This document shows, in pieces, positions 45,830-54,232 of a DNA stretch of 64,000 nt; positions within the stretch are counted from its first letter, which is position 1; each line of letters begins with the position of its first letter. The notes beneath the pieces were generated by a model, which did no database searches, had not been told where the DNA came from, and worked only from the letters and a program-made list of their open reading frames with translations. The position numbers and the translations under genes were made by a program. Origin of the DNA: Bacteriovoracaceae bacterium (GTDB lineage Bacteria; Bdellovibrionota; Bacteriovoracia; Bacteriovoracales; Bacteriovoracaceae); contig JABFRR010000013.1 of assembly GCA_013141065.1 (NCBI GenBank), forward strand, positions 36,825-100,824. The letters are read 5' to 3'.

Positions 45830-46069
45830 ATGGCAATAAAGAAGAAAGCTAAAAAGTATAATTCTGATTTCTTTACCAATGCCAAAAAGGTAGTTGGAGC
45901 AAAAAGATTTAAAGAGGCCATACATAAGGCCGACGAACGAATAAAGTCTCTCAGTAAAAAGACTCTGAAATTGATCGAAGAAGGATTAACTGCCGCTCGC
46001 GAAGGAAGATTTTCCAAAAGAAAGTTCACTTCTAATAAAAAAATAGTTAAGAAAAAGAAATCTAAGTAA
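45830..46069 (+). CDS. small lysine-rich protein
   Basis: This 79-residue, very basic protein has helical heptads in the middle (RIKSLSKKTLKLIEEGLTAA) and Lys-rich ends, without a recognised domain. It starts 22 bp after AbiEii and could be a third gene of that operon. It may bind nucleic acid because of its charge, which is only a guess. Confidence 0.55.
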   Translation: MAIKKKAKKYNSDFFTNAKKVVGAKRFKEAIHKADERIKSLSKKTLKLIEEGLTAAREGRFSKRKFTSNKKIVKKKKSK

Positions 46070-46285
46070 AATTATTCTCTTCTCGTTAGGCAATCTGTTG
46101 TCCTAATTGAAATTTTGGCTTATTATTACTTTTCTCATGGGTAAGTATTTGGCATAACACTGGTTTCGACTTATCCACCATGGCCGAAATATGCCATGTA
46201 TCTATTCGAAATCGTTCACTTTTTGCAATGCTTTATGTTTGAGTGTGGCAGAATTGTGGCAAATATTTTTCTGAATAGGTGGAAA
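46070..46285. other. intergenic region before the PRTase-SLOG pair
   Basis: No gene, RNA or clear terminator is seen. GGCATA near 46149 and TATGCC near 46192 form a widely spaced inverted repeat of doubtful meaning. Confidence 0.4.
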
Positions 46286-46870
46286 ATGAATGTAAATGTA
46301 ACCAAAATTGATGGCCCATGGGATTTAGGTTTTGTCCTAGATCGGCAGATTATTAAGAGTACATTTCTTGGTTACGATAATAATGGCAACCCTCAATTTG
46401 ATACAGAAAGAACAGAAGTTGGAGAGGCCTTATTTCAATTGAAGTACAGAAGTGATCTTAGCTTCGCTGAGTCACTGGCAAATGTTTTAGTTACTGAGTT
46501 GGGTTCTATTTTTTCATCCACTGATATTGTTATCCCGATGCCTGCTTCTAAAGAGAGAGCAGTCCAACCGGTATTCGAGCTTGCAAAAAAAGTAGCTTCG
46601 AAAATGGGAAAAACTTATCGTGAAGATTTATTAGTTAAAGCAAGCTCAACACCTCAAATGAAGGATTTAAAAGAGGTTGAAGAAAAAAGGTCTTCGTTAA
46701 AAAATGCACTAAAGTGCAATGATGTTTTATCAGATGAAACTTTTAATGTTCTTATTGTCGATGATATTTTTTCATCAGGCTCTTCTCTTGAAGTCGCCTG
46801 TGAAGTTTTAAAAAAATATAAAAAAGTAAATCAGGTATTCGTTGCGGTCTTAACAAGGACGAAAGGATAA
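46286..46870 (+). CDS. ComF-like phosphoribosyltransferase
   Basis: This 194-residue type I phosphoribosyltransferase resembles ComF. It has the PRPP-binding loop VLIVDDIFSSGSSLEVAC, the ComF-like segments VIPMPASKERAVQPVFELA and TPQMKDLKEVEEKRSSLKNAL, but lacks the N-terminal zinc finger of true ComF. I prefer the ATG at 46286, although an in-frame ATG at 46196 exists. It is translationally coupled (TAATG, 1-bp overlap) to the SLOG gene, which suggests a two-protein nucleotide-processing module rather than a competence role. Confidence 0.75.
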   Translation: MNVNVTKIDGPWDLGFVLDRQIIKSTFLGYDNNGNPQFDTERTEVGEALFQLKYRSDLSFAESLANVLVTELGSIFSSTDIVIPMPASKERAVQPVFELAKKVASKMGKTYREDLLVKASSTPQMKDLKEVEEKRSSLKNALKCNDVLSDETFNVLIVDDIFSSGSSLEVACEVLKKYKKVNQVFVAVLTRTKG

Positions 46871-47442
46871 TGACGACTATTTTTATTTCAGGGTCATTGC
46901 AGATAAAAAACTTAGATTCAAATGTCTTGAATCGCATAGATAATATTATAAGTTCTAAGTTTAATATAATTATTGGCGATGCCGATGGCGTTGATAGTTC
47001 AATTCAAAATCATTTAGTGAATAAAAATTATCCTAATGTCACAGTCTATTGCAGTGGAAATCAAGCCAGAAACAATTTAGGCAAGTGGCCAGTAAAGTAT
47101 ATTGAAACAACTCATTCAGTGGGTTCTAGGGCCTTTTTCACAGCTAAAGATTTAGCTCTTGCAAGTGATGCTGATTATGGTTTTATGATCTGGGATACAA
47201 AGAGCACTGGAACATTAAGTAATGTTATAGAGCTTTTATCTAATGGGAAAAAATCTGTCGTCTATATAAATAAAACGAAAGAATTTATTAATGTATCTCA
47301 AGTAAATGATCTTGAAGCTCTTATATCTTTTATGAGTGAATCTGCTATTGAAAAAGCAGAAATTAAAATGGGTCTAAAAAAGAAAATTGATTTACTCAAA
47401 TTTGTTCAACCTAGCCTTTTTGAAGAAAAGCTCTCATCATAA
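46870..47442 (+). CDS. SLOG-domain (DprA/LOG-like Rossmann) protein
   Basis: This 190-residue protein has the Rossmannoid nucleotide-binding features of the SLOG superfamily: FISGSLQIKN, then IIIGDADGVDSSIQNHL, and later SDADYGFMIWDTKSTGTLSNVIELL. SLOG proteins bind or process nucleotides and nucleotide-derived signals, and are frequent in conflict systems. The start overlaps the stop of the phosphoribosyltransferase gene. The neighbourhood (AbiE, IS elements, restriction genes) suggests a defence-type role, but the reaction is unknown. Confidence 0.7.
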   Translation: MTTIFISGSLQIKNLDSNVLNRIDNIISSKFNIIIGDADGVDSSIQNHLVNKNYPNVTVYCSGNQARNNLGKWPVKYIETTHSVGSRAFFTAKDLALASDADYGFMIWDTKSTGTLSNVIELLSNGKKSVVYINKTKEFINVSQVNDLEALISFMSESAIEKAEIKMGLKKKIDLLKFVQPSLFEEKLSS

Positions 47443-47571
47443 ACCTTAATTTATTCTAAAATGGTTTGCTTTTAAATCACATCCTTTGATCAATAATTTT
47501 ATTATTGTAATTTTTCCTAAGTGATAGATAATAATTTTAATAAATAATTTTTAATTAAAGGATGTAAAACG

Positions 47572-48357
47572 ATGAAGCACTTTTTGTTGGCCACTGTCTT
47601 GGGGATATCTGGAAAAATTTATGCTGAGGACAATATAGATTTAAAAAAAGTACCTACGTCTCAAAATGAGACTTCACAAGTAAAACCTATTAGTAATGTA
47701 TCAGATCTAATGTATTTTCCTTCGAAAGGGACATTCGGTGGTGCTACAAAATATTCTTATGCAAGCATCAACCAAGTATTAGAATATCAATCCAAAGAAT
47801 TTACAAATACAAAGATTAAAACATCATCCCTTGAACAAACGTTGGGATTTGCTTATGACTCTAAAACTTTATTTGGTGCTATATTAAGCTATCAACTAGA
47901 TTCTGAGGCATCAACATCATATGGGCCGGGTAGTACGAGAAATGGTCAAAGTGCAAAAAATAAAAGTGAAAAGGGCCTCGAAGATCCAACAATATTTCTC
48001 AGTGAAAGAATAAAGTTTCAAGAAACAGATAATTTTAATATTGATACAACTATTAGATTTTCTCCTAAAACGGGCACTGCTAAATCATCAACGGTTGCAA
48101 AAGAGGGGAATGCGTTACGTGGTGCCAACGAATTTGAGTTTGAACTCAATCTTGGTAAAAAAAATGAAAAATCGTCATGGAAGGCAGGTCTTGCATATTC
48201 ACTTACAGGTGAAACAAAAAGTGAAGATGCCGAAGTGCCAGCCGATCTAACTATAAGTGAGTCAAGTAACTTATATGGCTTAAGTTTTTCATATCAATGG
48301 GTCGTTAATAACGATTTTGAAGTTAATTTAAATACAGTCGTACATAAAATGGTTTAG
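47572..48357 (+). CDS. outer-membrane beta-barrel-like protein
   Basis: This 261-residue exported protein has a signal peptide (ends IYAED) and alternating polar/hydrophobic strands throughout, as in outer-membrane barrels (FGAILSYQLDSE, SWKAGLAYSLTGET, YGLSFSYQW). The C terminus (NTVVHKMV) lacks the usual terminal aromatic residue, so the last strands may have been lost by truncation. It is preceded by AAAGGATG. No specific family is recognised. Confidence 0.6.
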   Translation: MKHFLLATVLGISGKIYAEDNIDLKKVPTSQNETSQVKPISNVSDLMYFPSKGTFGGATKYSYASINQVLEYQSKEFTNTKIKTSSLEQTLGFAYDSKTLFGAILSYQLDSEASTSYGPGSTRNGQSAKNKSEKGLEDPTIFLSERIKFQETDNFNIDTTIRFSPKTGTAKSSTVAKEGNALRGANEFEFELNLGKKNEKSSWKAGLAYSLTGETKSEDAEVPADLTISESSNLYGLSFSYQWVVNNDFEVNLNTVVHKMV

Positions 48358-48639
48358 TTGATGAGACTTGATCTTTAAATTTAAATATTTGAAAGATTGC
48401 AGAACATTTGATGTCTTTTGTTCTGAAATCGGAGCTTGAAATTAATCTTCTTTAGTTAATCCCCAGTTGGATAATGCATATTTGTCGAGCCAGTGAAAGA
48501 GCCTTAGATTGTTGACATCCAATACCACCAGAAGAGATCTTAGAAAGAAGTCATGTTGGTCTGATGATTCAATTATAATATTTTTGTTATATGGGCCTTG
48601 AATATTTATCGAAGTTAGATTGCTTTTTTTTGTTAAGTA

Positions 48640-49736
48640 TACTGAAGCCAGTTAAGTTTTCAAGTGCCTACTGCTGAAAAATTATCAGTAATTAAAGTTG
48701 CAAGCTCTAATTCATACTTTCGTATTCCTCGAAAAAATGAGGCGCAAATTAATTTAAAATCTTTAAATTTTTCATAATACTGATTGTATAAAACTTTTTT
48801 CTTAAAAAATTTCCATAAACGTTCTATAGGATTCAAGTTTGGACTATAGGCGGGCAAAAACACTATCTCAATATTTAATTTTTTCGCCAGCTCTCTTACG
48901 GATAATGCCTTATTGCTTGGTCCACGATCTAAAATAAAATATATTTTCTCACCATTAGATTTCTCTCTTAATGCTTTTAGAAAATTACATACTGAGATTT
49001 GATTTATTGTATCGTAGCTATGAGTTACGATATCTAAGTCGTCAATAGAAATTGCCCCGAAGACATTGACGCGATTTCGACCTGAATTGGTGAAAACTTT
49101 TTTCTTCGCCTTTTCTAATCCACCCAGCAGAAAGGATTGTATTATGAAGTGGATGAGTTGCATCGCCAAAGTAAATCTTTCCTTTTCCTTTGAGAGAATT
49201 GTATTTTTCTATAAATTCTTCTTGGTCTTTTTTCTTTGCTTTACCAGGTACGCCTTTTGCTTTTTTGAACGAAAATCCAAGCCGGTGAAGAAGGTTGTTG
49301 CAGCCACTAATAGAGAATTTTACTTTATATTTTTTAAAAATATGATTAACAACTTCTTTAGTTGAAGCAAAGATTCTATCGTCAAGTTCATTGGCAAGTT
49401 GAAATTCTTCAACAAGATTTAACTTTGTTCTTTTGGTGCTGTATTCATCCAGAATTAGGCCTTCGATTCCACCTTCCATATAGCGTTTTCTGTAATTGGC
49501 AATGGATCCTTCATCGAGAAATAAAAATTTAGAAATATCTTTGTACGTCTGATTATCATCTAAGAGTAAAATAACCCGAATCCTATCAGCGTATCTTTTT
49601 GAACGCTCAATTTGTAGCTCGTCAAGTAGTTCCTGTCTTTGGTCTTTGTTAAGAAATTTATACATGAAAAGTATAATAGTACGGCCATAACAATAGGCCA
49701 AATAATTTTTACTAGAAAATTAAATCATGAGCAGTA
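48640..49736 (-). mobile_element. IS630-family element, copy 1
   Basis: This 1,097-bp element is bounded by TACTG...CAGTA ends with imperfect inverted repeats of about 27 bp and flanked by a TA duplication (48638-48639 and 49737-49738), the classical IS630/Tc1 target. A second, damaged copy lies at 62914-63996. Confidence 0.92.
48660..49665 (-). pseudogene. IS630 transposase in two overlapping frames
   Basis: The first frame (49665 to 49042) encodes the helix-turn-helix part (RSKRYADRIRVILLL, YKDISKFLFLDEGSIANYRKRY in parts) and the start of the DDE domain. The second (to 48660) encodes the rest, with catalytic Asp in FILDRGPSNKA and Glu in SPNLNPIERLW. The frames meet at an A6 run near 49066. 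Copy 2 keeps the frame at this place with two more bases, so copy 1 probably carries a deletion, although programmed frameshifting is known in IS630 and cannot be excluded. Confidence 0.8.
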
Positions 49737-50101
49737 TATATAGTCCACAACATGCGATCGCTCAAAGATATTGCTACAAGTCTGTATGGATCATTCGTAA
49801 AGGGCAATTGTTCAATGAACCGCTTATTGTGTTTACCTAGATGAAAAATCTCTAGTTCATCGCTATCATTATTATTTGAATGCTTTTTTTGCATGGATCT
49901 ACACTCCTTGCAACTTGGATTATTCCCATCTTTTGAGGACATCAATATCCCAAAAAAGTAGAGTGGAAGCATTCTTCTGCAGGAGTTGCATGACTTAAAT
50001 TGAGTATGAGGTGATTTAGTATTCACGCTTCTGATTTTATCAAGTTCTTAACTGTGAACGATGGCCTCAGAAGCTATGAATCATGAGATTTTAATACTTT
50101 G

Positions 50102-50929
50102 TTAATTCTTGGAGTACTGAAAAGATGACTCAGGGATATTAAAAGACCATTTGTAGTTCTTAATAATATTCATCCCTAATATCCCAACAACAAAAGGTAG
50201 TTTGGCTTTTAAAGCGGATAAATCTAAAGCGTAAATTTCTACGTCTTTAAGGAGAACATTCCCAAATTGTAATTCATCAACTTTATATAACCCGGCTTTA
50301 ATGGTGGCGCTATTTCCATCAGTGACATTAATCTCTTTGATAAGCAAAAAATGCTCTAAATGCTCCTTCACAAAATCCAAGTCGACAACAGTAGAAGCAG
50401 CCCCCGTATCAAAAATAGTCCCTATAGTATTTTTAGCGACCACCACATCGAATCCAAAATGGCCCCCATGTTCGCTCTTGTAAACATTCAATTTAAGATA
50501 ACCCTGGCTTTCAGATTCTTCGGTCTTAACGGATAATTTTTTGATGTCGATTGTAAAATGCTTATCCATGAAAAAGTCATTTCCAATCAAGCATTCAAAG
50601 GGAATGCGAGGAGTTCTCCCTATGGTCGCATTAATGATTTCCCATTCTCCCAACTTTAAATAAGCATTTACTAACTCTGTTACTTGGTTAGTATTGCTAA
50701 TGCCTCCGCCAGTAGTAGTTCCAACCACTGGAAGATCTTTTATAAACTTCGATTGGACCATTGTATGACGTGCACCTGTGTCCACTAGACATTCAAATGG
50801 GCGATCATTCAGCTTCATTTTCGCTGTTACAATCTGCAAGTCTCCAGTAAGTAGGTCTGTGTGGGGAATGAGATCAAGCCCAAAAGCATTCCAAGAAAGT
50901 GCGGTAATTGTTAGTAAAAAGTATTTCAT
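50102..50929 (-). CDS. exported protein with two retropepsin-like domains
   Basis: This 275-residue protein has a signal peptide (ends NAFG) and two copies of the aspartic-protease active-site motif: LVDTGARHTMV (Asp50) and IFDTGAASTVVD (Asp174). Each is followed by a hydrophobic glycine motif (CLIGNDFF, VGILGMNII). Retropepsins are normally single-domain dimers, and pepsins two-domain monomers, so this looks like a small bacterial two-domain version. It is likely periplasmic. Substrate unknown. Confidence 0.8.
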   Translation of the reverse strand: MKYFLLTITALSWNAFGLDLIPHTDLLTGDLQIVTAKMKLNDRPFECLVDTGARHTMVQSKFIKDLPVVGTTTGGGISNTNQVTELVNAYLKLGEWEIINATIGRTPRIPFECLIGNDFFMDKHFTIDIKKLSVKTEESESQGYLKLNVYKSEHGGHFGFDVVVAKNTIGTIFDTGAASTVVDLDFVKEHLEHFLLIKEINVTDGNSATIKAGLYKVDELQFGNVLLKDVEIYALDLSALKAKLPFVVGILGMNIIKNYKWSFNIPESSFQYSKN

Positions 50930-51138
50930 AGTGACTCCTTATTTATCATGAGGCGTTGTTCTAGGATAGAAATAGAATTTATTACACACCTTTCAGCAGT
51001 TCCCGGCCTCTTAGCCTGTCAACCCGATTTAAAACTCATAGTGTTATAGGGTAATAAATTCACGATTTTTCGAAAAAAATTATTTTTGATGGTAAATGGC
51101 TTTGAAGAATAAAAAACAAATCAGAACGGGCGTTAAAA
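50930..51138. other. intergenic region upstream of the double retropepsin gene
   Basis: It should hold the promoter of the retropepsin gene and the end of the neighbouring transposase remnant. I see no gene, hairpin or promoter I can support. Confidence 0.4.
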
Positions 51139-52503
51139 TTAACCTGTCTCTGGTGGCATTTCACGATAGTAAAGAAGGTAATAAAATTGATCCCAGCTAG
51201 ATAATGGCACCCATTCAATAGCACTGGTTAAACTGCTCCATAAGCTTGATTTTTGCTTAAATTTTTCAACTAATTTTTTAAAAGTATAACAACTAATCTC
51301 TTGGATCTGGTCAACAAAAAATGCCAGAAACATACTCATAATAAAATTATGTGTTAAGTTTTTTTCACCATGCCCATAATTATGTTCTAAATTATAACCT
51401 CTATTCTTCAAAGTATTAAACGTTTCATTTTCTATTTTCCAGCGCGTGCGACCTCCTTCTGCAAGTTGAACAATATTATTTTTTGTAACTGCTATATCTG
51501 TAATAAATGTGAAATTACGTTCGAGCCTTTCTGCTTTTCCCTTTTTGCCAATCCATTCAGTGACTTCTTTAACTTGAACAAAATTTATAAATGGACTTTC
51601 CTTGTCTTGATGGAGTCTTATATTGTTTGCAAATCTGTAATTCATTTTTGTTGTTTTTATAACTTTTCACCAGACTCAAAAACTCTTTCGTGAAACTGGG
51701 TTTCTCCAGTAGTCTCTCCCTCTTTTACACTCATAAAAGAAGACTTTTAGTTTCTTTGACTGCTATTAAAAACTCATAACCATACTCTCGAAGTAATTTT
51801 ATAATAGGTCCATTGGCATACAAAGCATCAAGTAAGAAAATTATTTTTAACTTCGGGTGCTCTCTTTTAAAATCAGCTAAAAATCTTCTAAATGCTGTTT
51901 GTTCAGAATCGTTTTTACTACTTCCATCAAGTCTCATAATGGGTTCAGGGCACATTGGAATAACTTGCTTTAGATCTGGGTGAACAATTGATCCTGCCAA
52001 AATATTATGTCCAAATTTAAGAGTCATTTTATTGTTTTCATCAAAATGTTCTTCAATCATGCAACAGTCACAAACTAATTTTTCCGATCGAAAATATCCA
52101 GATCCATCTGTTGCTAATAAATAATGAGATTGACCATTAATTTTCATAAACTCAAACTGCTCTAGCGTTTTTGATCTTTGAATATATGAAAAAGTCTTTG
52201 AAATAATGGTCGATACTGATTGTATTCTACTGTTTCTAAAATATCTCTTAAGTGAGTATCTGACGGAACTCTATCAATTTTAAAAAGTGAGTTGAGATTG
52301 TGCATTCTAATTTTATGTTCTTTCAATTGATTTTCAAATTGTAAAAGAGATGGTGATTTTAGGGCAAAGACCGCAAAGCTAGACATTAAAAAATTCTTGA
52401 GAGGTATTTCAAAAATTGGTCTTTTTTCCTTAAATTTTGAAAATTCAGATAGAATAATTTCATTACATTCTTCAACTTTCAATTTATTTGCTTGTCGCCC
52501 CAT
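51139..52503 (-). pseudogene. DDE transposase (IS4/ISNCY-like), frameshifted
   Basis: Three minus-strand fragments form one transposase of about 450 residues. The N-terminal part (52162-52503) carries PLKNFLMSSFAVFALKSPSL. The middle (51731-52147) carries LLATDGSGYFRSEKL and LDGSSKNDSEQTAFRRFL and the second catalytic Asp in LLDALYANGP. The C-terminal part (51139-51645) carries the Glu in RWKIENETFNTLKNRGYNLEH. Frames change near 52150 and 51690. Terminal repeats were not found, so element limits are unknown. Confidence 0.8.
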
Positions 52504-52698
52504 AAAACACCTCTGAAAAGCATTTTAGATGGCCAGAAATGATTTGTGAAGGCCAGAAAGCATAAATCATTACGAAAAATTAAATATTTTCTCTTATCTT
52601 GAGTGGGAAAAATTTACACCGGGAATTCCTGCACACCTTTATCAAAAGAATACAATATGTATACCTTTTTAGCATTTTATGGTATTATGGGCTACTTT

Positions 52699-53405
52699 AT
52701 GAATACTTCCAGCTTAATTAAAGTCATTAAAAATGAATTGAAACTCCAAGGGATAACTTATCTTGAAGTGGCAAAGTATTTAAAAATTAGCGAAGCAGGA
52801 GTAAAGAAGCTCTTTGGCAAAGATGATCTCACTTTATCGAAGTTAACTTCATTAAGTCAGATTATTAATATTCCAGTAATGGAAATAATGAAAAGGGCCG
52901 AAAGCGATGAGGTGGATGTCTTTAGTTTTGATCAAAAGGATATCCAGTTTTTTTAAGATCCCCACAGTATTTTCACTTTTTCATGAAACTTGCCTATGAA
53001 CAAAGCTCACCTAAGAAAATTCAAGAAGAATTCAACCTCTCCAATAAGTCCTTAATGCTTTATCTAAAAAAGTTAGAAGACCTGGGTCTGATCAAGAGAC
53101 ATCCACATGACCGAACTCAGATTTTGGGTGGTATACCTCTAGCAATTAAGACGACTGGAACGGATCTAGAAAAAATAAAGTATGATATTGCCCTAGAGAT
53201 CTTGGCAAGGATGAAGAAAAGAGTAGATCCAAATTTAAAAGGAGCTGGTCTCTTTTTATCCAATGAACAAGTTCAGGTCTTTGAAGAGAAAATTCTTTCG
53301 ATAATTTTGGAGTATTCAGAAAAATCTCGCTCTAATAGGAAGAGAGATAAGGTTAAGTCCAAAGAGTGTATTCATGAGTTTTTTGAATCCAGAGTCTATG
53401 TTTAA
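52699..53405 (+). pseudogene. HTH-winged-helix regulator split by a T-run frameshift
   Basis: The first frame (52699-52956) encodes an XRE-type helix-turn-helix (ITYLEVAKYLKISEAGVKKLFG). The second (53405 end, open from before 52983) encodes a winged-helix part (KIQEEFNLSNKSLMLYLKKLEDLGLI). Reading back, the second frame joins the first at a run of seven Ts (52948-52954). One extra T would give a continuous protein of about 235 residues. The split is either a recent mutation or a base-calling error. Confidence 0.75.
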
Positions 53406-53542
53406 TCAAATAACTGAAATTTCTTAGGTGTTTTACCTTTATGACAGGGAATAATAAGATTAATTCAACCAACCTAAGTCCACAATTTTACTAATTTTTC
53501 TGGATGATTAAAGTACAATGTAGAGTTTTCACCGAGATTGAC

Positions 53543-53574
53543 TAATACCTGGTATTATGTAATACTATGTATTA
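53543..53574 (+). promoter_or_regulatory. twin palindromic operators of the HigBA-like pair
   Basis: TAATACCTGGTATTA (53543-53557) and TAATACTATGTATTA (53560-53574) are two copies of TAATAC-N3-GTATTA spaced 17 bp centre to centre. The second ends on the A of the toxin ATG. This is a typical autoregulatory operator for a type II toxin-antitoxin operon. Confidence 0.8.
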
Positions 53575-53912
53575 TGAAAAGGCTGTTTAAAGAAACACCC
53601 ATATTTACTAAAAAATTAGAATTGTACGATGATGTGAATTTATTAAAATCCATTCAAGATGCAATTTTAGAAAATCCTTCCATTGGTAATACTATTGCTG
53701 GCACCGGTGGAATTAAGAAGTTCAGAATGGCTGATTCATCTCGTGGAAAGGGAAAGCGTGGTGGTCTTCGAGTCATTTACTTAGATCTACCAGATAAAGA
53801 AATAACATATCTACTTTACGTATATGGAAAAGATGAAGCCGACGATTTGACCAATGATGAGAAGAAAGTGTTCAAGGCTTTGGTAGAAAAAATCAAGGGA
53901 GAAAAAAGATGA
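53574..53912 (+). CDS. RelE/HigB-like toxin
   Basis: This 112-residue protein fits the HigB2/RelE-type mRNA interferase family: GTGGIKKFRMADSSRGKGKRGGLRVIYL, in parts, followed by ITYLLYVYGKDEADDLTNDEKK. The basic residues Arg and Lys in this region are those expected for ribosome-dependent cleavage. It starts with ATG at 53574, which overlaps the operator. The gene order toxin-then-antitoxin is that of HigBA. It overlaps the antitoxin by 4 bp. Confidence 0.85.
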   Translation: MKRLFKETPIFTKKLELYDDVNLLKSIQDAILENPSIGNTIAGTGGIKKFRMADSSRGKGKRGGLRVIYLDLPDKEITYLLYVYGKDEADDLTNDEKKVFKALVEKIKGEKR

Positions 53913-54226
53913 AAAAGAAAAGAATTGCTGATGAATTATTAGCCAGCTTGGAAGAAGCTGTTCAAATGGAAAGCGGAGAATTGAAAGGCCGAGAGACGTT
54001 TCGTAAGTTATCTCGTCCAGCACCCAAATGGACGAAGAAAAGTATTAAAAAATTACGTGAAGAAGTTTTTCATATGAGTCAGCCTATATTTGCTTCTCTA
54101 TTGAATGTTAAACCCGCCACAGTAAGAGCATGGGAGCAAGGACAACGAACTCCAGATGGAGCTGCTGCAAGACTACTTGAAGTGCTCTCAAACGATATTG
54201 AGATAGCAGACAAATTGGCATCGTAG
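53909..54226 (+). CDS. HigA-like antitoxin
   Basis: This 105-residue helix-turn-helix antitoxin of the XRE/HigA2 type carries the DNA-binding domain MSQPIFASLLNVKPATVRAWEQGQRTP (in parts), preceded by a basic toxin-binding arm. It presumably binds the two palindromes upstream of the toxin gene. The TOTE gene starts 6 bp after its stop, so all three genes may form one transcript. Confidence 0.85.
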   Translation: MKKKRIADELLASLEEAVQMESGELKGRETFRKLSRPAPKWTKKSIKKLREEVFHMSQPIFASLLNVKPATVRAWEQGQRTPDGAAARLLEVLSNDIEIADKLAS

Positions 54227-54232
54227 TCGGCA

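Larger units (their letters stand above)
48442..50026 (-). pseudogene. Zn-motif protein gene split by IS630
   Basis: The 5' part (50026 down to 49737) encodes a cysteine motif resembling an HNH or zinc finger (CNSCRRMLP...CKECRS). The 3' part (48639 down to 48442) encodes an in-frame C terminus ending LSNWGLTKED. Removing the IS630 element and one TA rejoins the reading frame exactly (LWTIY then LTKKSNLTS), giving a protein of about 160 residues. The short unbroken frame that ends inside the IS is therefore an artefact of the insertion. Confidence 0.85.

Noticed and set aside
46141..46200. Sequence resembling a tRNA T-loop (GGTTTCGACTTATCC)
   Set aside because: No complementary stems or acceptor end could be built around it.
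48660..49665. Programmed frameshift in IS630 copy 1
   Set aside because: The A6 run could be slippery, but the heptamer is not in the register needed for a standard -1 shift, and the change required is +1 or -2. Copy 2 keeps the frame there, so a deletion is the simpler view.
49712..50026. Apparently intact 104-codon gene
   Set aside because: Its last codons come from the IS630 end; the true C terminus lies on the other side of the element.
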